This document shows positions 9,652 through 21,989 of a stretch of 64,000 nucleotides of DNA, piece after piece. The position numbers and the translations under genes were made by a program. Source of the stretch: Puccinellia tenuiflora (taxonomy: Eukaryota; Streptophyta; Magnoliopsida; Poales; Poaceae); the NCBI GenBank assembly GCA_012064385.1, contig QRDG01001518.1, positions 124,001 to 188,000 of the forward strand, written 5' to 3'. The notes under the pieces were generated by a model. That model was not told the origin of the DNA. It did no database searches and saw only the letters and a list, made by a program, of their open reading frames with translations. Positions within the stretch are counted from its first letter, which is position 1. The number at the start of each line of letters is the position of its first letter.

Positions 9652-12630
9652 GCACTAGAGTCAATAATCTAGTTTACACTTTCTCGATCCAACACTCATG
9701 GTGTCTAACACTCATGGAGTCTCAGTGCTGATCATGTTTGCTCGTGGAAGAGGTTCTGTCCGTGTTCTGTACTATACAGTTCTTTATGTTCTTTGCAAAA
9801 CGTCAATGTCACCTAATTTGACATTACTTTATCATCTCATGATAAACCCATTATCATCACATGATAATTCACATCATCACATGATGAATATAATATATTT
9901 GGTTAGAGAGTGAGATTTTCATTTCCCTTTTATGCCTACATGACGTATGATCAGTCAAGAGAACTTTCACATAGCATGTGCACCTGGAACTCACTCAGTC
10001 TTGAAACAAAATTTCTCAAACCATAATATTATATCTTTTAATCCTTGAATTAATCATATACTCCTATATGTTGTAGACTCACAAATCGACAGTGCAATCA
10101 TGTCACTTCGATATTTTCGATCATGCTTTCGCTGCGCTTCTGCTATCATGAGATCCTCAATCTAGTTTGGTTTTATGACTTCAACCAAGTCTACCAATCT
10201 CTAGATTCTATTATCTCATCTTTATGTTAAAATGACTCCTCATTCTAACACGTTCTTCTAACCAAGAACTTGGGTCACATATCGTCAAATACAAACACAT
10301 GGTTCTTATATGTTTTAGTCCTATGAACAATTCATAGCGAATTCTAACATATCCTCCAACCATCATTTTTGTACTGAGTTATCAACTCAATGTTTCACCT
10401 ATTTCTCACAAGCAGATGAACCTTTCTTCTCTTGTTTTATTTTGAACTCCTTCAAAATCTTACTTAGGTTAAACATCCTGACATAATGCTTATCAAACAT
10501 ATCTATCCTCCATAGATACATCCATCTCCATGGATATTTGACATTTCAAACTAACTTCACAAGTTATACGTTGGTTCCTGACTCATTTACAACATTTATG
10601 AAATCTCCATTTCACTCAAACAAGATGTTGTAAACTCCCACTCAAATATACACCATACACATATTAAATTGTGCAACCACTTTGGCTCCCACTCAGAAAT
10701 ATGTTATCATTTTATTTGACCATGATTTAACTAGCTCCCACTCAAACATATGTCACCACATATTTTGATCTTGGAAAATAGTTTCTACTCTGACTTAATA
10801 TATGTCACCACATATTTTAATTAGATCACACTCGTGTAATTCCTCGATATTTTGGACACCTCCAAAATTCTTAATTAACTATTAATATCGAGAACTCTTT
10901 ATACGAAACGCTAGTACTTTACTAGCTTTAAATTTTATTTATTCTCTACAAAACACCTTTTGAGGAATAAATACGTGAAACATCACTTTCACAAAATCAA
11001 GCAACAATTACTTTGTGATTTAAACTTAACATCGAATGACTCTTAGTCACTTTCGTATTTAAGGTTTCTATTTCTTCTTTGTAGTTTCGTAGGTATGTCT
11101 TGTTTCTGAAACATGACAAGTAAATCATGAATATTATTTTGTAACCTGACAAAATTTTATATTCTTGAATCCTACTTTTCTTTAGACAAGCTAAACCGAA
11201 ATTCAATGATCACCATCATTAATTCCTTTATGTGTCAAGTTTTAACCAACATAGCACTTTACATATGTGCCACTTGATACATAAACAAGCAAGGTTTTAG
11301 CTTTTCCATTCCATCAATTCTTTTATCAATGAAACCTTTTCACGATAAATCCACTAAAACATTTAACACAATCAACAATTGATTTGTCCCTTTTAGTCTC
11401 TCATTGTGGAATCTCTATTCATAGTCACATATGAATATACTACAAACTTTATTTGCAATAGTTTCTAATTATCTCATAATTAATGAAACCACTGTTTCAC
11501 AGAACTCATATGCGAAATGCAAATCATTAAATAGATCCTTATTTCTAAACAGAGTGTTTATCAAATAAATCTAAATGCTATTATCAAACCCCCGAAATAA
11601 AACCCTTCTTTTGAGACCACACAATATCAAATAGTGTGTGATTACAATATCTTAGGACATATCAAACTCATTTGAAAATATTCTAAATATTGTAATTTGT
11701 GATAACACTTGTCACAAGTCCACATAGTAACATATAACTCAAAAATTTCGTCTCTTTTGATCAAATCATAAAGACTCAATTTTCTTGTTAACTTAATATC
11801 CTAAACTCCAGAAATTTATTTGATCTCATCAAATATCATAACTCGAATAAATACACCTATTTAATCATTTATGATGGAGTACACAAAATAATGACATCTA
11901 ACATTTGCTGAAAATACAACCAACACTTGTGTTTATTTTCGGCAACTCATGACACACTTCCAAAGGGTGGCATTTTTAGTCATACTCCTTCAACAAGGCG
12001 CATTGATAAAACATCAAAATGTTTATTCAATATTTAGCACGACTAAAACAATTGTCATTATTAAGTTTTGGATATTTTAGTATGTCTCTTATTTTATAAA
12101 TGTTCAACCAATTTATCATCTAGATTATAATAAGAATAACTCACTTATAATCGAAACTTGTGATTTCCAAAAAGGATCACTCATGAAAATAGAACAACCA
12201 TTGTCTTTAACATGAATAACCGTCTCACATAAGCAAGACACACTAATTAAAATCACACTTAATTCGATTACAAAACTTATTCAAATCCTTTAATCCAAAT
12301 GATAAATGTAGAGACAGATCGTTGCCAGCATCAACTCCTTGATTGCCACTATTCCACAACGTCTTCCCATATCCTTTATGCAAATCTCAAGCAGCAGGTT
12401 CTGTTTTCATAAAACAGAATGAGTATCAAATACTTATCGGAACCGCCACAATTGCAATTTGGACTTAAACACTTATAACATGTATATCAATATATACTTT
12501 CTGCTTTGTCAACTTCTCTTGCTATGGGTTCCACTTTGACATGACGCAGCCGAGACACAAACTCACAGAAAGTGATCAAATCCCTTCCCATGACCTAGTC
12601 TCCGACACAATTCTTGAAGCTGGGGAGAAG

Positions 12631-12915
12631 CTAGCGTATCACCCCATCTATCGCGAAACCATCATTCATCTCGTGGTTCCAATCAAGCACTAGACGATGA
12701 TGTATCTCATGCATTATCCTCAGGTGTTGTTCCAAGCAAGTGTTCTCTTCCATCTTGAGTGAAAGAAAACCGTTCAGACATTCGAACCTTACAATTCTAA
12801 CTTGTGCTGAAAAACTATTTTTCAGCTCATCAACAATCTCCATTGCAATCAAGTTCCTGAATTGTCTACTTGGGTCAGAATTCATGAAGGTGCACATCAT
12901 CCACTTGACTTTCAA
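12631..12915 (-). pseudogene. gag-like (UBN2 type) remnant of the copia element
   Basis: This is a 94-residue minus frame with VDELKNSFSAQVRIVRFECL followed by KMEENTCLEQHLRIM and a terminal FAIDGVIR. The pattern follows the copia gag/UBN2 domain, in which a short helix, a Lys-Met-x-Glu-Gly segment and an Ala-Ile-Asp segment before SLP are common. It lies about 1.4 kb inside the 5' LTR, where gag should be. No nucleocapsid zinc knuckle or pol follows. The remaining internal DNA (9652-12630, 12916-14343) is AT-rich and non-coding as far as I can see. Confidence 0.5.
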
Positions 12916-14343
12916 GTAGGTGGTTCAAAACCACTCCATGTACTCTTCATCGCTTGCAGAAATGTTTGGGTTTATCTCCTATTGGTTCTTCTAGCACGTA
13001 GAGCTGAGCATGGGTGTTTAGGACTTTTCAAACGCAGGTACCACTTTAACAAAAATGACCCATCGAGACGCAGTTTTTCAGCAACGAACTGACTACCGTA
13101 GTCTAACATGATCTACAAGGATTTTTGCAAAGACATCTGGACTTTTGTTTATGATAATTTTAGTTCATCTTAATGAACTCCCACTAAACTCAACATCTCT
13201 CTGGTTGTTTTAGTGACACACGATCCAAATCCACTACACCACAACCGATCATCACGTGAGGTGATGTAGCTTCAATGGTGAACATCGCCATGTTGATCAT
13301 ATCATCCATATGACTCGTGTTTAACCTTTCGGTTCTTGTGTTCCGAGGCCATGTCTGTACATGCTAGGCTCGTCAAGGAAACCGTAGTATTTTCGCGTGT
13401 GTAAATCTGGCTTACACCCGTTGTATGTGAACGTTGAATCTATCACACCCGATCATCACGTGGTGCTTCGAAACGAAGATCTTTGGCAACGGTGCATACT
13501 AGGGGAGAACACATCTTGATATTAACATGAGAGATCACCTTATCATGCTACCGTCGCGATCACATCTAAGCATAACAATAAGGTGCATAAAAGGATTAAC
13601 ATCACATGCAATTCATAATTGTGATATGATATGGCCTTTCTTCTTGTGCTTTTGATCTCCATCTCCAAAGCACCGGCATGATCTCCATCACCGGCATGAT
13701 CTCCATCATCGTGGCGCCATCACCATGGTTGTCCACCAACTATTGCAACTACAACTAATGCTACTCTTAGCAATAAAGTAAAGCAATTACATGGTGATTC
13801 ATTGACACGCAGGTCACATAAAATAAAAGACAACCATAAGGCTCCTGCCGGTTGCCGTACTCGTCGACATGCAAGTCGCGAAAGATTACAAACATGATCA
13901 TTGCATACATTATCACAAATCACATATTGGCCATACCACATCACATGACCCCCTCTGCAAAAACAAGTTAGACGTCCTCTACTTTGTTTATGCAATTTTT
14001 TACGTGGCTTGGGTCAACGAGATAGAACCGTTCTAATCTACGCAAAAACCACAACGGTGATATAGTAGTTGCTTATTTACTCATCCTTTTGAAAGGCCTT
14101 CCATTGAAAATTGCATCTTCACTAAAGCAAGAGAAACAGACACCCGCCAGCCACTTATGCAAAACAAGTTGCATGTCAGTCGTGGAACCGGTCTCTCGTG
14201 CGTGGACGAGTAAGGTTGGTCCGGGCCGCTTCATCTCACAATACCGCAAAGACGCAAAGTGCACGCGAGAAGGTAGCAACATAAAATATCAACGCCCACA
14301 ACACTTGTGTTCTAATCGCACCAACATCTACGAATAGATCTAG

Positions 14344-14355
14344 GCTCTGATACCA
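14344..14355 (-). promoter_or_regulatory. Primer binding site, initiator tRNA-Met type
   Basis: On the minus strand TGGTATCAGAGC lies one base after the 5' LTR. This is the classical copia primer binding site. Confidence 0.9.
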
Positions 14356-14356
14356 C

Positions 14357-16240
14357 TGATGGGGTCGCAGCATGGAAAACAAAAAAAATTCCTACGCGGC
14401 AAGCGGAATAAACCCCAAGGATCTAGATCTACTAGATGGAGGTAGCAAAGATGAGATCCAATCTCTTACCCTCGAAGAACGTTCAAAGCGTTTTGTCGAT
14501 GCAGGGGTTGGTCTGTCGATCCCCGCAACTAGACTCATCTAGTCGCGAGGAGATATATTATCCACGCCGGGATTCAATCCGATGAAGTGCCACGACGGGC
14601 AGCACCTCCGCGGTATCCACACGTACGGCTCGATGTAGATCTCCTCCTTCTTGATCCCGCAAGCAAGGTGGAGATGGCTAGATGGATCTCGGCACCACGA
14701 CGGTTGTGGTGGCGTTGATGGTGTAGTCTCCGCGAGCAGGGCTTCGCCAAGCCAAGCAAGAGGAGAGGGAGAGGAGGGCATGGTGCAGCAGCCCTACGGC
14801 TAGGGGTGGTGCAACATCTATGGTGGAGGAGATGGCGGCAGCCCTACGGGGAGGGGTGGCGCAAAGGAGAGGTGAAGGAGGAGGGGGGTGGCGGCTAGGG
14901 CACCTGGGGAAAGCACACACGGGTGCGGCAGCCCTCCCCTGCCCCCCCTTTATATAGGAGGCCAGGGGGGCTGCGCCCCACCCCCTCCCAGGGCCGGCGG
15001 CTAGGGGAGCTTGCTTCCCAAGCAAGCCCCCTTAGGGTTAGGGTTGCCCCCTCCCCTCATGGGCCTTTAGCCCATGCCGCATGGGCCCCTTGGGGCTAGG
15101 TGGTGCGGCTGGCCCTAGGCCAGTCCACCACTCCTATATCCCATGTGGGCCCCATACTCCTATGGGCCCCACTTCTAGACTCCTCTAGAACCTTCTAGAA
15201 TATTCCGGAACCCTTCCAGAAAATCCCGGAACTTTTCCGATACCTCCGGAAACCACTTTCCTTATATGAATCTTATTCTCCGGACCACTCCGGAACTCCT
15301 CGTGACGTCCGGGATCCTATCCGAGACTCCGAATCACCATTCGTTCATTCCATCAAATATCTCATCACTAACCCTAGCTACATCGGAGCGTTAAGTGTGT
15401 GACCCTACGGGTTCGAGAACATGCAGACATGATCTAATCAATAATCAATAGCGGGACCGGGATGCCCATATTGACTCCCACATATTCAATGAAGTTCTTT
15501 ATCGATTGAACCACGATGCCGGAGATTCTTAATCTCATATACGATTCCCTTTGTCTCACCGATATTCAATTTGCCCGAGATATGATCGTCGATATCTCCA
15601 TATCTAGTTTCATCTCGTTACCTGGCAAATCCTCTTTACTCGTCCATAATATAGGATCTCTGTGATTAACACTTAATCACATGGTTGCAACCTTTCTTGA
15701 TGCTATATTACCGAGAGGGCCCAGAGATATCTTTTCCGTCACAAGGAAGGACAAATCCCAATCTTGATTCATGTCACCCAACAAATACCATCGGAGATAC
15801 CTGAAAGCCACCTTTATAATCACCCAGTTACGAAGTGACGTTTGATGTCCACAAAGCATTCCTCCGGTAAACGGGAGTGACATAACCTCATGGTCTAAGG
15901 AAACTATACTTGGCATACTAAAAGTGTTGGCAATGAAACTGTTGTGACACGATCAATTGCAACTCTTTATTATTTGGGTCTTGTCCATCACATCATTACT
16001 CCTAATGATATGACTCCGTTATCAAGTGACTATAACAAGTCCATGGTTAGGAAACTCTAACCATCTCTTGACTAACGAACTAGTCCGGTAGAGGCTTACT
16101 AGGGACACCTGGTGTTTATATTCCACACATGTATTATGTTTCCGGTTAATACAATTATAGCATGGAGAATAAACTATTATCATAAACATGAATATGCTAA
16201 TAAACCATTTTATTATTGCCTCTAGGGCATATTCCCAACA
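14357..16240 (-). repeat. 5' LTR of the copia element
   Basis: It is 1884 bp, with TG...CA ends in the element's orientation, and is bordered at 16241-16245 by the CTCAT target duplication. Confidence 0.92.
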
Positions 16241-16245
16241 CTCAT

Positions 16246-18590
16246 AACCACACACTTAGCACCTGCTTGAATCAGCCATATGTCGATGGTGGCGAACGTC
16301 TCCCGATGGGAGTGATTGGCGAGCAAGTCTCCACAGAAACACAAGCAACTTTGAGGGAACTGACGTTTTCCACAGTTTAGACCAATGCTTCTACTCAGCA
16401 GCTGTGTCCGAGGCAGCTGGTCGGTGCTCCAACCAGTCCTCTCTTCTCTTCCTCGTTCTAGCAAGCATCCTATACACTGATCGAAAAGAGAGGAGGCCCG
16501 ATCTGTCATAGTGCCATGACCACGTATCCTCTTGTCTTCTCGTACTCAAAGGAATCTTGCATATATACTCAATGTCCATGGGTAAGAAATAAATATTCAG
16601 AGCCTCTTCATTCCATGTCACCGAGTCGGTATTGATAAAAGAGGTCACCGGTTCAGGAGGATTATCCAACTTGGAAGCCACCGGCCGGAGCATGTGATCT
16701 CTTGGAATCCAATTGTGGTTCCAAGCGTGTGTAGCTTCCCCTATCCCTATGCGTCGTATAAGTCCTTTTTTCATTGCATCCCTTCTTTCCAATAAAGATC
16801 GCCACACCTGAGATGGATGTGACCTGAGTGGAGCATCAAAAAAGTCCGAAGATGGAAAGTAAATAGCTTTTAGTATCCTTGCACTCAAATCTTCAGGGTT
16901 CTGCAATAAGCGCCATGCTTGTCGTGCGAGTAACGCCAGGTTAAAGAGTTCAATATCTCTGAACCCTAGACCCCCATCAGATTTCGTGAACACATAACCT
17001 CCCAGGAGACCCAATGTGCCTTCCTTTTGCCATTCCTGCTCCCCCACAAATAATTCCGAATCAAAGAATTGTTCTGAGAACACAGACCTCTTGGTAGCTT
17101 GAAACACGACATGGGATATGTCGGAATAGCTTGGGCAACCGACTTCATAAGAGCCTCTTTCCCCCCAGCGGAAAGAATTTGCTAAATCCACCCTTGAATT
17201 CGCTTCCAGACTCTATCTCTTAGGTACTTGAATGCGCCATTCACGGAGCGACCTACATCCGAAGGCATGCCACGGTACTTTTCATTCAATGTTTCATTAG
17301 GAACCTGAAGAATAGTCTTCACAGATTGTCTGATCAACTCTGGACACCCTTTACTGAAAAAGACAGAAGTTTTATCCAAATTGACCCGTTGGCCTGATGC
17401 TTCACAATACTTATCCATTAAAGCCCTTACATCCATCGCTCCCGAATCACTCCCTTTGACAAACAGCAGGCTATCATCTGCAAAAAGGAGGTGGTTGACT
17501 GTCGGGGCAGTGGGAGCCACCTGGATCCCTTGAAGATGCGATGACAGATGACTTTGTTTTAGGAGGCCCGAAAGGCCCTCTGCTGTAATAAAAAACAAGT
17601 AAGGGGATATTGGGTCACCTTGGCGTATACCTCTAGAAAGGGAAAAAATCACCAAAGGGGTCCCACTGAATAAGATCGAAAAGAAAACATATGTGATCAT
17701 CCTCATAATTAACTATACCCAATGATCACTCAAACCCATGCGTAACATAATCGCCTCCAAATAACTCCATTCAACCCGATCATATGCTTTACGCATGTCT
17801 AACTTCAGAGCACAATGTTGATTCTTCTTGGCCCCATTCCTCTTCATGAAATGCAAACACTCATATGCAGTAATGATATTGTCCGTGATCAGTCTACCCG
17901 GAACAAACTCCGACTGCTCCTCCGAGATGATCTCAGGAAGGATAATTTTTAACCTGTTGGCCAGAACCTTGGAGGCAATTTTATATATCACGTTGCAAAT
18001 GCTGATGGGGTGGAATTTACCTAGCTCCACCGGTTGCGCCACCTTAGGTATAACCACAGTGAAGGTTTTGTTAATACCTCTTGAATCCTCTTCTCCTCGC
18101 AAGATCCTCAAAACTAAGCGGGTCACTTCCTCCCCACATAAATCCCAATGCATCTGAAAGAAATGCGCCGGAAAACCATCCGGACCTGGGGCCTTCGTTG
18201 GGTACATTTGAAAAAGAGCAGTCTTGATTTCTTGCTCTTTGATGGCGCAATCAGTTGGGCGTTCATGTCCGTCGTAACCGACACTGGGACTGCGGCAAGG
18301 TCCTCATTCATACCTCTAGTGCCCTCTGATCTATATAGATCATCACAGAACTCCCGAGACATCTGTGGTAGCTCATGCTGATCCACGGTAATCGTACCAT
18401 CTGGTCGTTTCAGTTTCACAATCTTGTTCTTTTTCTTTCGTCTGCTAGCTCTTTGATGGAAAAACTGTGTATTTTTGTCGCCCTCTGACAACCATTGGAC
18501 TCGGGAACGTTGGCGCCACATCACCTCCTCCTTGTGATGCAATTCAACAAGCCTGGCTGCTACCTTCAACTCCTCGCAAGACGGGTCAAC
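16246..18590 (-). pseudogene. LINE reverse transcriptase and linker, disrupted
   Basis: Minus-strand coding pieces in order are: linker region with WLSEGDKNTQFFHQRASRR (18569-18200); reverse transcriptase fingers with KAPGPDGFPAHFFQ and LKLDMRKAYDRVEW (18207-17713); palm and thumb with SRGIRQGDPISPYLF and the catalytic LLFADDSLLF (17706-17182); the region after RT with GGLGFRDIELFNLALLARQAWRLL (17191-16391); and the start of the C-terminal zinc finger (16400-16246). The last part continues at 7756 beyond the copia insertion. Several frame breaks and stops separate the pieces, although the FADD site is intact. The 5' side is cut at about 18590 and no endonuclease precedes it. It is a dead copy. 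Confidence 0.88.
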
Positions 18591-18954
18591 TCCTGGATAT
18601 TCTAAAAAGAGAATCCTTTTTTCTGACCTTCAACTCCTCTTTTTCTGGAAACTGCTCCCTATTACCTGGGCGATTTGTACCGCCATTTCCCCCGCGTGCA
18701 CAGCTGGATGGGCCGGCCCATTTATTTCATCGTTGGTCCGTTTCCTGTTTTCATTTATGTTTTTCTTTTTTTTCTGTTTTCTTTTTTACTGTTTTTCATT
18801 TTTTTTCTTTTATGTTTCCTTTTACAAAAATGAATAAATTTTAAATCTGAACCATTTTTCAAAAATGAATATTTTTCAAATATGAACTATTTCTGAAATG
18901 ATTTTTTTCAAATATCAACAATTTTAAAGTATGAACTATTTTTCAAAAATTAAT
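18591..18954. other. Spacer: GGGCCGGCCCAT cassette and T-rich run before array I
   Basis: The segment holds a GC-rich cassette (about 18660-18730, GGGCCGGCCCAT), a T-rich run and then AT-rich DNA with TGAACTATTTTTCAAA-like words. The same order is seen before arrays II and III. No coding capacity. Confidence 0.5.
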
Positions 18955-19650
18955 TTTGGTTCATTATTATTTTCGGTTCACCCGAATTTTTGGTTCACTA
19001 TTATTTTCGGTACACTATTGTTTCGGTCATCCGAATTTTTGTTTCTTTCTTATTCATTATTACTTTCGGTTCGCCGATATTTTTGGTTCACTATTATTTT
19101 TCGGTTCACCCGAATTATTGGTTCACTATTATTTTCGGTTCACCCGAAATTTTGGTTCACTATTATTTTCGGTTCACCAAATTTTTGGTTCACTATTATT
19201 TTTGGTTTATCCGAATTTTTGGTTCACTATTATTTTCGGTTCACCCGAATTTTTGGTTCACTATTATTTTCGGTTTATCCGAATTTTTGTTTCTTTTTTA
19301 TTCATTATTACTTTCGGTTCGCTGGTATTTTTGGTTCACTATTATTTTTCGGTTCACCCGAAATTTTGGTTCACTATTATTTTCGGTTCACCCAATTTTT
19401 TCGTTCACTATTATTTTCGGTTTATCCGAATTTTTGGTTCACTATTATATTCGGTTCACCCGAATTTTTGGTTCACTATTATTTTCGGTTTTTCCGAATT
19501 TTTGGTTCACTATTATTTTCGGTTCACCTGACTTGTTGGTTCACTATTATTTTCGGTTTATCCGAATTTTTGGTTCACTATTATTTTCGGTTCACCCGAA
19601 TTTTTGGTTCACCCGAATTTTTCGTTCACTGGTATTTTTGGTATATCCAA
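18955..19650. repeat. Minisatellite array I, 34-bp unit built from two 17-bp halves
   Basis: The unit is GGTTCACTATTATTTTC (17 bp) followed by GGTTCACCCGAATTTTT (17 bp). Successive GGTTCA words fall 17 bp apart and full units 34 bp apart (for example 19221 and 19255). About 20 imperfect units are present. Because neither length is a multiple of 3, all forward frames are open and read FGSLLFSVHPNFWFTII-like peptides. These frames are repeat artefacts. Confidence 0.85.
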
Positions 19651-20619
19651 ATTTTTTGTTTTTCTTTTATTTTTATTTATTATAAGATTAATATTTAAAA
19701 TTATACAAATTTAAATTTTTTATTTTAAAAAATGTTTGGACTTGAATTTTTTCAAACTATTCAAGTATTATATTTAAAAATGGTCCATATTGTTAAAAAA
19801 TGTTCATATCTAAAAATGATTTTATTAAAAATAATAAAAAAATAACAACGAAATATAAATAAAATAGATAGGAAAAAAGACAAAAAAGCCCACACTTTGG
19901 CCGGCCCATGCGCAAGAGTCATGGAGAGAGCGCTACATGGGCCGCGGCCATCTAGCCCAACCGGGCGATTCCAAAGCAAGGAATCGCCCGGGCGCCAGGG
20001 CGCCGGCACTATTTCTCGCTTATTGCGAGTTGTAGTACCGACTCGCCTACACGCAGTCAATAATGGGCTGGCCCATTAAAACCTGATAGTGTACGATCGC
20101 TGGTACGATTTCGTGCATGCATCCTCAGTTCGGTTGTTACGGTCTTTCTTTAAGGGACGGTCTACCCTCCTAGTTACTCTGTATTTGGTACTGTATTAGG
20201 TACGTACATATTTATTTTATTTTTCTATGAAAGAATCGATTCTTTCATTTATTTTTCTCTTAGTTTTTTTACTTTCTTCCCATTTTCACTTCTTCTACAA
20301 ATTATTTTTACTTTTTTCAAGCAATTTTATTATTGATTTTAATTTCATTTTTTAAATAATTTGAAAAAATGTGAACTTGTTTGACAGTAATATTCTTATG
20401 TTCTTCATCTTTATTTTTCTTTCGTTCACGTTATTTCTTTTTTCTCTGTTTCCTTTATGTTTCTTTTTTTAACTTCTTTTTTCTCATTTTCATGTTTCTT
20501 TTTTATTTTATTTTTTCCTTATTTTTGTAATATGAGAGAAAAATTGGAACCGTCAAATAGTTTTTATACCGTTGAATTTTTTTTATGAACCATGAATATT
20601 TTCTTGATCCCATCAATCT
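19651..20619. other. Spacer with GC-rich hairpin cassette and T-rich DNA
   Basis: AT-rich DNA is followed by a GC-rich cassette (19890-20095) bounded by GGCCGGCCCATG and GGGCTGGCCCATTA. It contains a stem of CCGGGCGATTCC (19961-19972) with its complement at 19980-19991. A T-rich stretch then leads to array II. No gene seen. Confidence 0.5.
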
Positions 20620-21569
20620 ACTTTTTCGGTTCACTATTATTTTTGGTTCACCCGGATTTAGTTTCTTTCATTTCACTATTTACTTTGCTCCACTACTCCG
20701 TATTATTTTCTATTCACCAGTATTTTTAGTTTGTTATTATTTTTGGTTCGCTATTATTTTTGATTCATCGGTATTTTTGGTTCACTAATATATTTGGTTC
20801 ATCGATATTTTTGATTAAATATTATTTTCGGTTCATCCGAATTATGTTTTCTTTTCGGCTCACTATTATTTTCGGTTTGTCGGCATTTGATTCACTATTA
20901 TTTTTGGTTCTTCTGTATTTTTTGGTTAACTATTAATTTTGGTTCACATTTATTTTTGGTTCACCGATATTTTTGGTTCACCCGCATTTTGGTTCACTTT
21001 TATTTTCGGTTTGTCGGCATTTGATTCACTATTGTTTTCGGTTCATCGGTATTTTTTGGTTCACTATTAATTTTGGTTCACATTTATTTTTGGTTCACCG
21101 ATATTTTTGGTTCACTGTTATGTTCGGTTCGTCAATATTTTTGATTCACTATTATTTGGTTCACCGACATTTTGGTTCACTATGTTTTTGATTCGCCGAC
21201 ATTTTGGTTCACCACTGTTTTCGGTTCATCGGCGTATTTTGGTTCACTATTAATTTTGGTTCAACGGTATTTTTGATTCACCGATATTTTTGGTTCACTG
21301 TTATTTTCGGTTCACCAAGATTTTTGGTTCACTATTATTTTTGGTTCACCGGCATTTTGGTTCACTATTATTTTTGGTTTGCCGGCATTTTGGTTCACTA
21401 TTGTTTTCGGTTCATCGACATATTTTGGTTCACCGGTATTTTTAGATCACCGATATTTTTGGTTCACAGTTATTTTCGGTTCACCAACATTTTCGGTTCA
21501 CTAGCATTTTGGTTCACTATTATTTTCGGTTCAACTGATTTCTGGTTTCGTTATTACCTTGTTAATTAT
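20620..21569. repeat. Minisatellite array II (GGTTCAC, 17/34 bp, diverged)
   Basis: It has the same GGTTCACTATTATTTTCGGT words as array I but is more diverged, with GGTTCACCGATATTTTT and GGTTCATCGGTATTTTT variants. Open frames across it have no independent support. Confidence 0.8.
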
Positions 21570-21688
21570 TTTCATTTTTTGTTCAATACTGTTATGGTTC
21601 ACCTAATTAGTTGACCCAAGTTTTTGTTTCTTTTAGTTCACCGTATATTTTTTGTTTCATTTACGGTAATTTACAGTTTGTGTAATTT
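21570..21688. repeat. 119-bp direct repeat, left copy
   Basis: Pairs with 21871-21989 at an offset of 301 with one mismatch. It flanks a CACTA end fragment. Confidence 0.92.
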
Positions 21689-21869
21689 ATGTTATGACCA
21701 ATTCATGCCATGAGAATATGACCTTTATGAAAAAATTGGTCGTTATGTTTTTGGTTTGGACCCTTCCAAAACAGCTTATGACCAGTTGGTTAAAATTGGT
21801 CATAGATCTATGACCAATATTTTAAGGGTCACTGACAAAAGGTCACTAGTTGACATATTTCTTGTAGTG
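21689..21869. mobile_element. CACTA terminal fragment (right end only)
   Basis: The fragment ends CTTGTAGTG, which on the minus strand is CACTACAAG, a typical CACTA terminus. Subterminal TGACC/GGTCA words (for example ATGACCAATTC, TTGGTCATAG, GGTCACTGAC) fit CACTA subterminal repeats. The other terminus is missing; instead a 119-bp copy of the right flank precedes the fragment. Confidence 0.65.
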
Positions 21870-21870
21870 A

Positions 21871-21989
21871 TTTCATTTTTTGTTCAATACTGTTATGGTT
21901 CACCTAATTAGTTGACCCAAGTTTTTGTTTCTTTTAGTTCACCGTATATTTTTTGTTTCATTTACGGTAATTCACAGTTTGTGTAATTT
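21871..21989. repeat. 119-bp direct repeat, right copy
   Basis: Right partner of 21570-21688. It starts one base after the CACTA terminus. Confidence 0.92.

Larger units (their letters stand above)
7757..16240 (-). mobile_element. Copia LTR retrotransposon, BARE1/Angela-type ends, structurally complete, non-autonomous
   Basis: There are two LTRs of 1884 bp (7757-9640 and 14357-16240), a 4716-bp internal domain and a 5-bp target duplication CTCAT. In the element's orientation it starts TGTTGGGAATATGCCC and ends CCCATCA. A primer binding site TGGTATCAGAGC (initiator tRNA-Met type) follows the 5' LTR, and a polypurine tract AAGTGGGAGAC precedes the 3' LTR. By eye the LTRs differ at about 16 positions with no indels (0.85%). 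The internal domain is AT-rich and holds only a gag-like remnant, with no protease, integrase, reverse transcriptase or RNase H frame. The element is therefore young but must have been moved by proteins from a relative. Confidence 0.9.

Noticed and set aside
18931..19698. Long forward frames with FGSLLFSVHPNFWFTII-like repeats
   Set aside because: All three frames are open because the 34-bp repeat contains no stop words. Composition and repeat phase explain them.
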